Source: Holosporales bacterium | GTDB taxonomy: Bacteria > Pseudomonadota > Alphaproteobacteria > RUG11792 | NCBI GenBank assembly: GCA_031289695.1 | Contig: JAITPA010000008.1 | Span: 1 to 64,000 of the forward strand | Reading direction: 5' to 3' | Length of the DNA: 64,000 bases | Part shown: positions 1 to 8,616 of the stretch, piece by piece | Numbering within the stretch: the stretch's first letter is position 1 | Layout: each line of letters starts with the position of its first letter | Program-made: the position numbers and the translations under genes | The notes under the pieces: generated by a model | Seen by the model: the letters and a program-made list of their open reading frames with translations, nothing else | Told to the model about the DNA's origin: nothing | The model's database searches: none

Positions 1-275
1 TCAATTGGCTCACGACGTGCATTTGTTATATGCGCCATTTGATTGCGATTGCCTCCAACAATTGGATACTCAACAATTGGGTAAAGCCCATGATTTGTAA
101 TGTGTTTAAACATCGACGATACTATTTCGTTGATTTCTGGTTTATCGCATTCTGAGCGTAATAAGTCAAATAAATCACTTGTTGACAACAAGATTTCTTT
201 ACTTCCTTTTTTGTACCACTTTCCACTTGTATAAGTGTATTGTGGTTTTAATAATTCATTTATATTTGTTTTCAT
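1..275 (-). CDS. Accessory protein of unknown function, 3' end cut by window edge
   Basis: Open minus-strand frame starting at the ATG at 275-273 and running off the left edge, with about 91 residues visible. It begins MKTNINELLKPQYTYTSG and reaches EYPIVGGNRNQMAHITNARR. It is a paralogue of the gene at 13702-14217: the last ~72 bp visible here are identical to that copy, while the N-terminal half matches only loosely (NINELL, a G-K/R-W motif, FKH). It has a good Shine-Dalgarno sequence (aaaggagaa) and the same promoter and hairpin leader as its paralogue. No signal peptide is seen. I do not recognise the family. Confidence 0.7.
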   Translation of the reverse strand, partial: MKTNINELLKPQYTYTSGKWYKKGSKEILLSTSDLFDLLRSECDKPEINEIVSSMFKHITNHGLYPIVEYPIVGGNRNQMAHITNARREPI

Positions 276-299
276 TTTAATTTCTCCTTTTAAAAAAAT

Positions 300-420
300 T
301 GATTGAAGGTAGCTGAATTGCTACCAACATTATTTATGATTTTTTGAAGTAGCTGAATTGCTACCTGTGTTTTAGTTTATGGCACGCCTTTATGGAGGTC
401 AAATTATTTTTCAGCCCATA
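300..420. repeat. Direct repeat (leader copy 1) shared with 14240-14360, with two hairpins
   Basis: About 120 bp upstream of the accessory gene are nearly identical to 14240-14360. They contain two inverted repeats: GGTAGC...GCTACC at 308-325 and GTAGC...GCTAC at 349-364, each with a TGAATT-type loop. Both would fold in the leader RNA of the minus-strand gene. The match to the other copy stops abruptly after position 420. Confidence 0.75.
374..402 (-). promoter_or_regulatory. Candidate sigma70 promoter of the accessory gene (copy 1)
   Basis: On the minus strand TTGACC (402-397) is followed after 17 bp by TAAACT (379-374). The same -35, spacing and -10 occur at 14313-14341 before the paralogue. 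Transcription from here would pass through both hairpins before the start codon. Confidence 0.5.
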
Positions 421-439
421 TTTAGTCAGGGAAATCGAC

Positions 440-469
440 TTGACACCATGGAGTTAGTGATGTTACCAT
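440..469 (+). promoter_or_regulatory. Candidate sigma70 promoter for rpmB-secB-tkt
   Basis: TTGACA at 440-445, an 18-bp spacer, then TACCAT at 464-469, about 35 bp before the rpmB start. The -35 box is perfect and the -10 box matches four of six consensus bases. Confidence 0.45.
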
Positions 470-503
470 TATTGGATGTGTACCGTTCTGGCTGATTTCT
501 ACA

Positions 504-788
504 ATGTCTAGGAAATGTGAATTAACTGGGAAGGCTGTGTTATATGGGTGTAACGTTAGCCATGCCAATAACAAGACGTCCAGAAGATTTTTACCGAATC
601 TTCAAAATGTTTCGTTTTTAAGTGAGTCGTTGGGATTTTGTGTACGCCTGAGGGTAACCCCATATGGAATCCGCTCTGTAGAAGCGAGTGGTGGTATAGA
701 TAAATACCTCCTTAAGGTTGATGATACGAAGCTTAGCAAGAGAGCGTTGTCATTGAAAAAAGTATTGAAATCTAGAGTAAGTAATTGA
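504..788 (+). CDS. rpmB: Large ribosomal subunit protein bL28
   Basis: A 94-residue basic protein beginning [20 protein letters not shown], the hallmark bL28 start (CxLTGKxxxxGNxVSHxxxKT). The body matches too: [10 protein letters not shown], then a C-terminal [23 protein letters not shown] stretch. bL28 is part of the 50S subunit near the E site. The length is normal for the long alphaproteobacterial form. It is the first gene of a plus-strand run with secB and tkt. Usual partners such as rpmG are not adjacent. Identification is secure. Confidence 0.96.
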   Translation: MSRKCELTGKAVLYGCNVSHANNKTSRRFLPNLQNVSFLSESLGFCVRLRVTPYGIRSVEASGGIDKYLLKVDDTKLSKRALSLKKVLKSRVSN

Positions 789-804
789 TTGGAGACTAAA
801 TAAA

Positions 805-1287
805 ATGGAAGGAAAAATCGCTGATACGATGCAGGCGAATGAGCGGAGATCTCAATATCCGTTTTTTATTCAGGACCAATATGTGAAAGATCTTACATTT
901 GAGAATCCAAATTTTCTGGTGAAGTATACTGAAAATCCGGAGCAACCCGAAGTTGCGATTAACGTTGAAACTCGTATTTCAAAAATTGATGAAAATAACT
1001 ATGAAGTCGTGCTGGATACATCGGTTAAATCTAAGATGGCTGCGCATGACCTATTTATATTGGAATTGTCGTATGCAGGGTTGGTCTCTATTGCTACCAA
1101 TATCGAGAATGAGGCGCTGGAGCCTGTTTTGTTTGTGCATTGCCCGTTCCTTATGTTTCCGTTTGTAAGAGAATTAATTGCGAATATGACGCGGGTTGGC
1201 GGATATCCTCCCCTTCTGATGGAACCAATAGATTTCGCTTCGTTATACATCGAAAAGAAGAAACAGAGCCAACAGGCGAACGGATAA
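805..1287 (+). CDS. secB: Protein-export chaperone SecB
   Basis: A 160-residue acidic cytosolic protein. SecB keeps preproteins unfolded and hands them to SecA. Diagnostic motifs are QYVKDLTFENPN near residue 26 and the C-terminal VGGYPPLLMEPIDFASLY block that forms part of the client groove and tetramer interface. The start at 805 follows ATTGGAGACT, a reasonable ribosome-binding site. It lies 16 bp after rpmB and 12 bp before tkt, so the three are probably co-transcribed. Presence of SecB fits the many signal-peptide proteins in this window. Confidence 0.96.
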   Translation: MEGKIADTMQANERRSQYPFFIQDQYVKDLTFENPNFLVKYTENPEQPEVAINVETRISKIDENNYEVVLDTSVKSKMAAHDLFILELSYAGLVSIATNIENEALEPVLFVHCPFLMFPFVRELIANMTRVGGYPPLLMEPIDFASLYIEKKKQSQQANG

Positions 1288-1299
1288 ATTGCGCTTCCA

Positions 1300-3153
1300 A
1301 TGGATCGCAGCTTTTTGAAAACATTCTCTGATTCAGTCAGGTGTCTTTCTGTTGATATGGTAAACGCTGCCAGCTCTGGACATCAAGGTGCTGCAATTGG
1401 GTTTTCAGATGTCATGGCCGTTCTTTTTAACGGTGGTATGAATTTCGATCCTCTGAACGAAAACAGAGATAGGTTGATTCTCTCAAATGGGCATGCGAGC
1501 GCCATGCTTTATTCAGCCATTTTTCTTTCTCGGAAAACTCCTCTTACGATAGACGACTTAAAAAATTTTAGAACATTTGGCGGGATCTGTCAGGGGCATC
1601 CGGTACTAAACAAAGAGCTCGGAATCGAAATGACGACAGGAGCCCTTGGACAGGGACTTGGTGCAGCCGTCGGTATCGCAATAGCTTTAAAGAAAAAAAA
1701 GATCGATAGCAAAGTGTTTGTAATAGTCGGTGACGGATGTTTGATGGAGGGAATCTCGCACGAGGCCATGACTCTGGCGGCATCCTTAAATCTTGATAAC
1801 CTAATTATTCTTTTCGACGATAACGATGTCTGCATTGATGGCAGAGCATCATCTGTAACGACCGATAACTTTGATAGAGTAGAAGCCTACGGGTGGAGTT
1901 GCTTTAAGGCATCCGGCCATTCTTTCGATGAGATAGAGGATGTGATATTTAAAGCCAAAAAATCCAAACATCCTGCTTTTGTGTCATTTAAAACTATTAT
2001 AGGAAAAGGAACAGCAAATGAAGGAACTTCTGCTTGTCATGGTATCTGCGTTGATAAACAAAATGCAATGGAATACAGGCGATCAATCGGATTTCCAGAA
2101 GAGGCGTTTTCAATTCCATACAATGTTGGTCCTTCTTCGCGATCAGAGGAATTTTGCACGTATCCCAGTGATATATCTGATGTTCTCAAGGATACTGTAT
2201 CTGAACTAAAAAAAGAATTCATAGAAATGGCCGAAGCTAAATCGACAAGGTATTATTGTGGCAAGGTACTTGAGCGATTATCAAAACGAATTCCGATTTT
2301 GATAGGAGGCTCCAGTGATCTGTCGGAATCTAATTGTACAATTTCAGGAAGTAGTATCCAGATAAGACCGGAATCATTTGATGGCAATTACATTAATTAT
2401 GGGGTAAAAGAGCACGCTATGGGCTGTGTCATGAATGGACTTGCCATCGAGGGATTCATTCCATTTGGTGGGACATTTTTAGTTTTTAGCAACTATATGT
2501 TGCCCGCGATAAGAAATGCAGCCATAATGAAAGTAGCTCCGATTTTTGTATTCACTCACGACTCTGTGGCGGTCGGAGAGGATGGGGTTACTCACCAGCC
2601 AATCGAACAACTCGCCCAGTTGAGGGCGTTCCCGAATCTAAACGTCTTCAGGCCGTGTTGCGGAGTAGAGGTTGTGGAGTGCATTGAGCTTGCCATTCAA
2701 AATCGCAAAACGCCGTCTGCTATAGCTTTATCAAGGCAAAACCTGCCGTATTCAGAGGCGAATAATTCAGCTGAGAATAAGTGTTCAAGTGGAATGTATG
2801 TGTTTTCTGAATTTGATCAAAATGAAAAAACACCAATCACAATAATCGCAACTGGATCAGAAGTAGCATTGGGTTTCGATCTAAAACGAAATACCAGTGA
2901 CTACGATTTTAGAATAATTTCAGCTCCTTGCTTTGAGCTATTTGACAATAGCCCAGAGGATCACAAAAAGCTAATGCTTTCTGGAAGGAAAATTATTATT
3001 GAGGCTGGAAGTTCAAATTGTCTCTATAAATACAAAACACAAGAGGATGATATAGTAATTGGAATAGATGAATTCGGTACTTCAGGATCTCCATCGGAAT
3101 TATTTAAAATGGCAGATCTTACGGTCGAAGCGATCATGGAGAGATTGGCGTGA
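1300..3153 (+). CDS. tkt: Transketolase
   Basis: A 617-residue thiamine-diphosphate enzyme that moves two-carbon ketol units in the pentose phosphate pathway. In order: N-terminal pyrophosphate domain with SGHQG near residue 26, NGHASAMLY, GHP and TTGALGQGLG, then VGDGCLMEGISHEA (the GDG motif that holds Mg-ThDP). The pyrimidine domain has GVKEHAMG with the catalytic Glu, THDSVAVGEDGVTHQP, and a C-terminal domain ending FGTSGSPSELF. It is somewhat shorter than the usual ~660 residues. SGHPG is SGHQG and GEDGPTHQP is GEDGVTHQP here, so two well-conserved prolines are replaced. The gene's last bases overlap the next start. Confidence 0.95.
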   Translation: MDRSFLKTFSDSVRCLSVDMVNAASSGHQGAAIGFSDVMAVLFNGGMNFDPLNENRDRLILSNGHASAMLYSAIFLSRKTPLTIDDLKNFRTFGGICQGHPVLNKELGIEMTTGALGQGLGAAVGIAIALKKKKIDSKVFVIVGDGCLMEGISHEAMTLAASLNLDNLIILFDDNDVCIDGRASSVTTDNFDRVEAYGWSCFKASGHSFDEIEDVIFKAKKSKHPAFVSFKTIIGKGTANEGTSACHGICVDKQNAMEYRRSIGFPEEAFSIPYNVGPSSRSEEFCTYPSDISDVLKDTVSELKKEFIEMAEAKSTRYYCGKVLERLSKRIPILIGGSSDLSESNCTISGSSIQIRPESFDGNYINYGVKEHAMGCVMNGLAIEGFIPFGGTFLVFSNYMLPAIRNAAIMKVAPIFVFTHDSVAVGEDGVTHQPIEQLAQLRAFPNLNVFRPCCGVEVVECIELAIQNRKTPSAIALSRQNLPYSEANNSAENKCSSGMYVFSEFDQNEKTPITIIATGSEVALGFDLKRNTSDYDFRIISAPCFELFDNSPEDHKKLMLSGRKIIIEAGSSNCLYKYKTQEDDIVIGIDEFGTSGSPSELFKMADLTVEAIMERLA

Positions 3154-4034
3154 AAATCGCTCGTGTTGCCTTTCTGGTTATTTCGATAACCATAATTGGA
3201 TTCTGCGCAATCAAGGAGCACTTTCTACTGAAGGACTATTTTTTTGTTCTTAAGGATTATCCTCCATTTGCTTCGATAAAATATTCAGAAAGTGGAGATG
3301 GATCAGTTGGGGCATACTTCATAAATCTTGATAAATCAATAGATAGGCTTACTCATATTACTCCTTTGGTGCAAAAGCTCAATGTGAAATCCGAAAGAAT
3401 TGCGGCTGTATATGGCAAAGAACTGTCTTCCAATGAAAAAGAAAAATTGGTTGATAGATGCAAGTGTAATATGCTTGTATACAACAATGTTGGCGATGGA
3501 GTTATTGGATGCTATTTAAGCCACATAAAAACCTGGCAAACATTTCTTGAATCTGAACACTCATATGCGCTCGTATTAGAAGACGACGCGGATTTTGATC
3601 CAAAGGATATGAATGAGTTAATTCCTTTATTGATAGAAAAAAATGAGAAATGGGATCTTGTGAATATCGATACAAACAATCACGGAAGCCCAAAGGTGGT
3701 TTCAGCATTAGGCCGTCGTTTTACACTGGTAAAATTTAGATCACCAATAGAATTAACGAGTTGCTATTTAATAAATAGAACCGCTGCAATTAAGTTGCTG
3801 AAAAAAGCTCTTCCGATATTGATGCCAATAGATTGGTACTTCACAAGACATTGGGAATTTGGTTTTAAACTTCGAGGAGTCAGACCAGAAATAGCGAAAC
3901 AGCAATCTGAGGAATCTGACATAGACTCTCAAGAACGCAGGTTTACAAAATTAAATGCGAATTTCTGGGGAAGAATTTCATCGGGTCTGTCGAAAAGAGC
4001 AACCCAGATAGCGATGTTCATCAATGCGGGCTAA
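3150..4034 (+). CDS. Glycosyltransferase family 25 (LPS-type)
   Basis: A 294-residue protein with a GTG start that overlaps the transketolase stop (GTGA). An N-terminal hydrophobic segment (VAFLVISITIIGFCAI) would anchor it to the membrane. The body follows the GT25 pattern: AYFINLDKSIDRL (sugar-nucleotide binding), GVIGCYLSHIKTW, then LVLEDDADF, the EDD metal/donor site, and later SCYLINRTAAIKLLKKA and a DWYF block. GT25 enzymes add galactose or similar sugars to lipooligosaccharide or protein. The acceptor cannot be told from sequence. Translational coupling to tkt is likely. Its stop abuts the stop of the minus-strand gene at 4035. Confidence 0.85.
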   Translation: MKIARVAFLVISITIIGFCAIKEHFLLKDYFFVLKDYPPFASIKYSESGDGSVGAYFINLDKSIDRLTHITPLVQKLNVKSERIAAVYGKELSSNEKEKLVDRCKCNMLVYNNVGDGVIGCYLSHIKTWQTFLESEHSYALVLEDDADFDPKDMNELIPLLIEKNEKWDLVNIDTNNHGSPKVVSALGRRFTLVKFRSPIELTSCYLINRTAAIKLLKKALPILMPIDWYFTRHWEFGFKLRGVRPEIAKQQSEESDIDSQERRFTKLNANFWGRISSGLSKRATQIAMFINAG

Positions 4035-4946
4035 CTAAGCCATTTGTAAACTGTCCCCTATTATGCTACGGCAGAGAAACACTATCTCACAAATAACGGC
4101 GTACATTTGTATTGCTTCTCCCCCTCTAACTAAATTATTCGAGTTATCAACGAAGGAATCAATACCGCTTGAAACTAGATTAAGCCAAAATGATACTTGC
4201 GGGAGTTTGTTGACTATAACTGATATTCCGGTAAGCCATCCTCCGATACATGATATTGCTTTACCGGCCATTAATATCTTCGAGTAATGATCAGGTTTGT
4301 CTATGGAGTCTAAGAGAAAATGAAGTCGCTCCATTTTCGACTCATCAAACTCTCTTTTTCTCGGAAGCTCCTCCACGTTCCTTCCAATTCTAACGACATC
4401 ATCTACATCTATTCCAGTTACGCACGCAACAGCTTCTAACGTAGTTATATTTTCTCCGTTGTTCAAGGCATTTAGTAGGCTCACAATTGGCCGACCTGCG
4501 CGACTCTCGAGCCAGCCTCCAATCGCCCATGTTAAGGCTTTCCCTGCATATGATCCTATTAGGATATGACCATACATGGATTGATCCGGGTAGTAAGCAT
4601 TAAGGTATCTCGTGACACTGCAGGCAGTTCCGACCAATAATTGCGTGGCAAACATCACAGTTCCTGCGCAACTCGATTGGGTTAGCTCTTTATAGAATCT
4701 GCCTGGATTAGGATCATCATACATATTTCCGATAGCAGCGACTCCTTTTCTCAATTGTCCGTGTTCTCTCTCAAAGCTATCTAGATCCGCCTTCGCATTA
4801 TAGTGCGGCGATACCTGAAGGGATTGTTGCACGACTGCGCTGATTGGTCTAGAGCTACCGTATTCATATTGATCACCCATTCCGTATGATATAGTACTTA
4901 ATATCGCCGAAATAATGAGCATGAATATCGCTATTAATTTTCCCAT
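4035..4946 (-). CDS. Exported protein of unknown function
   Basis: A 303-residue protein with a clear N-terminal signal sequence (MGKLIAIFMLIISAILSTIS, cut probably near SYG/MGD). The rest mixes hydrophilic stretches with hydrophobic helices (for example SSCAGTVMFATQLLVG, HILIGSYAGKALTWAIGGW and GWLTGISVIVNKL), so it may insert into or act on membranes. No known motif is recognised. It lies 73 bp downstream of another exported unknown (5020-6321) on the same strand, and the two may form one transcription unit. Probably an envelope or secreted factor; the function is open. Confidence 0.7.
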   Translation of the reverse strand: MGKLIAIFMLIISAILSTISYGMGDQYEYGSSRPISAVVQQSLQVSPHYNAKADLDSFEREHGQLRKGVAAIGNMYDDPNPGRFYKELTQSSCAGTVMFATQLLVGTACSVTRYLNAYYPDQSMYGHILIGSYAGKALTWAIGGWLESRAGRPIVSLLNALNNGENITTLEAVACVTGIDVDDVVRIGRNVEELPRKREFDESKMERLHFLLDSIDKPDHYSKILMAGKAISCIGGWLTGISVIVNKLPQVSFWLNLVSSGIDSFVDNSNNLVRGGEAIQMYAVICEIVFLCRSIIGDSLQMA

Positions 4947-5019
4947 ATCGTTATCTATTTAAAACTCTGATGATGCCTTTATTATTATATTGTCAAAGTC
5001 GTTAAATAATTGTTAACAA

Positions 5020-6321
5020 CTATTTTTTAACCAATGATTGAGCATGGCCTGTCGAACACGAAACGGCAGCTATTGGAAAATTTTCAGATCCAAAATAACT
5101 TGTCCCAAAATAATTCAGCAGTTTGTCTCCTGTTTGTCTGACTTTAGTTTTCGGAAAGATAATCAGATTCATAGACAGCGCATGACATTGAATTTCCGTT
5201 GCTGATCCATCAGACAGCATTTCTTGGTAAATACTATTATTGAATATGTCACCTACAAACGAGTATACCGCTTCCGCTGTATTGGACCTTGCTATTTTAT
5301 CTAACGTCGCTTTAATTTTGCTTGGGTTGTAAAGTGGACTGTCATTTGCTGTAGCTATCCCGTTAAACAGTACTGATAAAGATTGTAAATATTCTTTAGC
5401 TTTATTTATCGATCCAATCTTTGTTGACGGAATATTGCCTTTTGAGACATCCACGGAAAATATTGAATTGAACATGCACGTATTTCTGTGCGAGCCGCTT
5501 GATTGACCTCTGTCAACCGCTAAGTAGTTTCTCATATCCTCCGCCTGTAATACAGCATATATATGCTGTATATATCTGGCAAAGCTGTTTTTTTTTGCAG
5601 AGTATGTGGCAGTAATTAAATCTCTATTCGCCGGATGTTTGGTGATAACAACTTCAATCAGACTATTCGCCAACGCTACCTCTTGTCCTAGCGCTCTCTC
5701 CACCTCTGCTCTATTTGCAATTGCCAAGTTTTGGCTGGTCAATATATCATAGCTCACGATCTGAAACAAAATAGGAGCGCAAGTCACCATTTGAGCTAGG
5801 TAATACAAGCTTTCAAACTCTTCAAAATTTCTGCGATATAGATCAGCTGGCTGTCCTGTGCTTGCGAAACTTCTGAGATTAAACGATCTTGTTCCCCAAT
5901 TTGATATGGCAATTTGCTCAATACATCTGAACTTTAGTTCCCGATATTTTGAAGCTATAGGAGCTTCCAGCATCACTGCATATATTCTATCTCTGCCAAG
6001 CAGAATTCTTGCCATTTCGTTCGCTATACTGCTTGCAGATTTCAAATCTCTTCTCCATAGCGCTATCCAGTGATTTTCAGACGAAATGCACAGTTTTTCA
6101 ACCGGAGGACATGTCGCTGACACGTTTAAGTTAGCCGTAATTGTCTGAGGCCTGCGGTCATTAGTAATAAAGCCGATGGTGTTTTGCCTTTTATATGGCG
6201 GATCGTAGTTTTCCAAATTGCTCAGATCTTGCGATGCTATTCCCGGCACAATTGTTGTTGCTTCGGAAAAATCGTAAAGCAACACAAACAATAAAATTGT
6301 TAATATTTGATGAATCCTCAT
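5020..6321 (-). CDS. Exported protein of unknown function, larger partner
   Basis: A 433-residue protein beginning MRIHQILTILLFVLLYDFSEA, a signal peptide, preceded by a strong ribosome-binding site (aggaggtagaagt) and a good promoter. The mature part is soluble-looking and has scattered cysteines (TCPPVEKLC, FRCIEQ, EIQCHAL, AVSCSTG) that could form disulfides in the periplasm or outside the cell. No catalytic motif is recognised. Followed on the same strand by the exported unknown at 4035-4946. Not identified; a secreted host-interaction protein is one possibility only. Confidence 0.7.
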   Translation of the reverse strand: MRIHQILTILLFVLLYDFSEATTIVPGIASQDLSNLENYDPPYKRQNTIGFITNDRRPQTITANLNVSATCPPVEKLCISSENHWIALWRRDLKSASSIANEMARILLGRDRIYAVMLEAPIASKYRELKFRCIEQIAISNWGTRSFNLRSFASTGQPADLYRRNFEEFESLYYLAQMVTCAPILFQIVSYDILTSQNLAIANRAEVERALGQEVALANSLIEVVITKHPANRDLITATYSAKKNSFARYIQHIYAVLQAEDMRNYLAVDRGQSSGSHRNTCMFNSIFSVDVSKGNIPSTKIGSINKAKEYLQSLSVLFNGIATANDSPLYNPSKIKATLDKIARSNTAEAVYSFVGDIFNNSIYQEMLSDGSATEIQCHALSMNLIIFPKTKVRQTGDKLLNYFGTSYFGSENFPIAAVSCSTGHAQSLVKK

Positions 6322-6363
6322 ACTTCTACCTCCTGTAGAATAAAAGTATACACTGTTTATTAT

Positions 6364-6392
6364 ATTGTCGCTCGTATTAAAAAAATAGTCAA
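6364..6392 (-). promoter_or_regulatory. Candidate sigma70 promoter for the exported pair
   Basis: On the minus strand TTGACT (6392-6387), a 17-bp spacer, then GACAAT (6369-6364), about 43 bp before the ATG of the gene ending at 5020. The -10 box has the same sequence as that of the promoter at 13665-13693. Confidence 0.5.
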
Positions 6393-6422
6393 GCCCCTAG
6401 TATTACTGAAGTATTTACTTTG

Positions 6423-6450
6423 TTGATAATTTGATCATGTAATTTATACA
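6423..6450 (+). promoter_or_regulatory. Weak candidate promoter for nuoK-like/nuoL-like genes
   Basis: TTGATA at 6423-6428, a 16-bp spacer, then TATACA at 6445-6450, about 30 bp before the nuoK-like ATG. The spacing is slightly short. Confidence 0.35.
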
Positions 6451-6481
6451 ATGTGTATGAGAGTTATTAGAATGTAGAAAT

Positions 6482-6781
6482 ATGAATGATGTTTCCTATA
6501 TCATACTACTGAGTGGTTTTTTATTTTGCGCTGGACTCTTTGGGCTTCTTAGACAAAATAATATTATTAAAGTATTAATTTCTATAGAAGTTATGATGTT
6601 TGCAAGTATTATTAATGTCGCGTATTTTACTTCTAAAGAACAGATATGCCCGGGACATCTAGCTATTTTGCTTAGCGTCGCACTTGGAGCTGCAATATTG
6701 TGTGTTGTTTTCACGTTACTAACTATACAGGCGAGAGAAGATAAAACAGTTAACTTGATTGATGAAGATCATGGTTCATGA
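6482..6781 (+). CDS. Divergent NuoK-like membrane subunit (complex I / Mrp type)
   Basis: A 99-residue protein with three transmembrane helices. The first half fits NuoK well: FLFCAGLFGLLRQNNIIKVLISIEVMMF, with the conserved helix-2 glutamate in SIEVMM. The third helix (HLAILLSVALGAAILCVVF) lacks the second conserved acidic residue normally found in the TVAAAEAAIG segment. NuoK is a small proton-channel subunit of NADH:quinone oxidoreductase. No nuoA-J or nuoM-N neighbours are present. It overlaps the next, NuoL-like gene. It could belong to a reduced complex I or to an Mrp-type antiporter. Confidence 0.7.
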   Translation: MNDVSYIILLSGFLFCAGLFGLLRQNNIIKVLISIEVMMFASIINVAYFTSKEQICPGHLAILLSVALGAAILCVVFTLLTIQAREDKTVNLIDEDHGS

Positions 6782-8585
6782 ATTCGGATTACTAGCACTT
6801 GCAATACTGTTTGCTTCGGGCTTATTATGCTGTTTTTTCAATCTGTTCAATGTAGCAAAATTAAGTTCGATGATTTCATGTTGTCTGTTGGCATCTTGTC
6901 TTTTTGGCGAAGAGTATAACTGGAAAACGGAATGGTTCACTATTGGAGATATAAGCTTCGATCTATCATGGGCATTTAATGAAATAGGAATATTGATATG
7001 CTTGGTTATTTTGTCAATTTTGTGTTGCCTATACCTTTCAAGATCAATAGAAGCGATAGATAAGTCAATAAATAGGAAATTTGGTGTATTAAATTTATTT
7101 GTGTTTTTTATGTGTTGCGCTGTCTTAACAACAAGTTTATTTCAGTTTTATGTATCAATAGAAGCGATGGGAATAATTTCTGCATCCCTCGTAGGTATAG
7201 AAAAAAACTCAGAGCAACAAACTACAAAAGTTTTTCTATTCAACAAACTTGCTAGCCTTTTGTTTCTGCTAGCCATAGTTATGATCGCCATTGAAATGAA
7301 GAGTTTTGAGTTTTCTGATCTGAAGAATATGTGTAACGGAAAAGAATGCGGAAGATTACTGGTGCCTGCTACGTTGCTCTTCGTTTCGGTTTTATGCAAA
7401 GGTGCCCAGATGCCATTTTCGTATTGGCTAATAGACGCAGTTAAAGCGAACATATTCGCATCAATATTAATTCATGCTGGCACAATAGTTGGAGTAGGAA
7501 TCATTTTTATAACGAAATGTTATTTTCTATTTGATTGTTTCCCTATTTTGCAAAAAACCATGATTGGCATAGGGATGTTTACGGCTGTGTGGTTGGCATG
7601 TTGCGCCTTGGTTCATAACAACATCAAGAAAGTTATCGCTTGTCTCACAGCTTCGTCAGCTGGGATAATGTATACATCATGTGGTATGGGGATGTATTCA
7701 CTAGCGCTTCTCTATTTTGTATGTCATGCTTTCTTTAAAGCTATGGTCTTTCTGAGCTATGCATACCTCATAGCGGCGGCTTTTGGTGAACGCAATGTTT
7801 TAAGACTTGGTGGTCTCAAGGAGTACGCTCCTAGGGTAAGCGATGTTGTTTGGATTTCATTTTTGGCAGCAGTGGGTTTTCCATTTCTTCCTGGCTTCTT
7901 TGCGAAAATTGCATTCATGGATTCTGCGCAAACGTTTGGAATGACGTTGATAATAGTATCAAATGTGGCAGTAAATATTTTGGCAACAGCTGCGTTGTTC
8001 AGACTAATTTTGCTATCAATGTATGGAAAAGCAAAAGCGGATGATGCCACGTTATCTAGGGTATCGAACTCCAATTCATTTGATGTTAAACCAGTTTGGA
8101 TTTTAATAGGTTGTTCGATCTTCGGAGCATTCGTTGCATGGAGTTGGTATGAATATAACGTACTACATTTTGGCTCGTCTGGCACGATTAGGATTCGTAA
8201 TGTTTTTGATTACTTTTTCGAAAACATAAAGGAAGTGGCTCAGATAGCGGCTTCAGTATTATTGGTCCTATGTTTTGCAAAGGCCTATAACTCTGGCGTT
8301 ATCAAATTCCGAGGAAAAATTTTGAACTTCGTTGTGTTGACATTTAGGCGGAACAAAATACACGAATGCGTTTGTAATTTTGTTAAGTATTTCACGTTGC
8401 GAAACATGAAAATCGTAAATGCCATGAACAATAAATTTGTTTACCTCGCAACGGATGGACTTTCAACGGCGCTTTGTTGTGCCACAAAATACATGAATAG
8501 GAAATATAGGAGCAAATTGCAAGCACATGTCGTCTGGATCATTTTTGGATTATTTTTGCTTGGGTGTTTTGCTATGATACACTGA
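6762..8585 (+). CDS. Divergent NuoL-like antiporter subunit
   Basis: About 607 residues with roughly 14-15 membrane helices, in the proton-translocating antiporter family (NuoL/MrpA/MrpD). Family landmarks survive: FYVSIEAMG (helix-5 Glu), CKGAQMPFSYWLIDA (the Lys of the GKSAQxP motif), ILIHAGTIVGVGI, NIKKVIACLTASSAGIM and HAFFKAMVFL. A long C-terminal extension has further helices and a basic patch, resembling the NuoL lateral-helix region only in placement. Possible starts are TTG 6759, ATG 6762 and ATG 6771; the first two overlap nuoK. Conservation is much weaker than in ordinary NuoL, so a changed role is possible. Confidence 0.8.
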   Translation: MKIMVHEFGLLALAILFASGLLCCFFNLFNVAKLSSMISCCLLASCLFGEEYNWKTEWFTIGDISFDLSWAFNEIGILICLVILSILCCLYLSRSIEAIDKSINRKFGVLNLFVFFMCCAVLTTSLFQFYVSIEAMGIISASLVGIEKNSEQQTTKVFLFNKLASLLFLLAIVMIAIEMKSFEFSDLKNMCNGKECGRLLVPATLLFVSVLCKGAQMPFSYWLIDAVKANIFASILIHAGTIVGVGIIFITKCYFLFDCFPILQKTMIGIGMFTAVWLACCALVHNNIKKVIACLTASSAGIMYTSCGMGMYSLALLYFVCHAFFKAMVFLSYAYLIAAAFGERNVLRLGGLKEYAPRVSDVVWISFLAAVGFPFLPGFFAKIAFMDSAQTFGMTLIIVSNVAVNILATAALFRLILLSMYGKAKADDATLSRVSNSNSFDVKPVWILIGCSIFGAFVAWSWYEYNVLHFGSSGTIRIRNVFDYFFENIKEVAQIAASVLLVLCFAKAYNSGVIKFRGKILNFVVLTFRRNKIHECVCNFVKYFTLRNMKIVNAMNNKFVYLATDGLSTALCCATKYMNRKYRSKLQAHVVWIIFGLFLLGCFAMIH

Positions 8586-8616
8586 TGAGCAAGCCTTGAT
8601 ATTCACGTTTAAGTCG

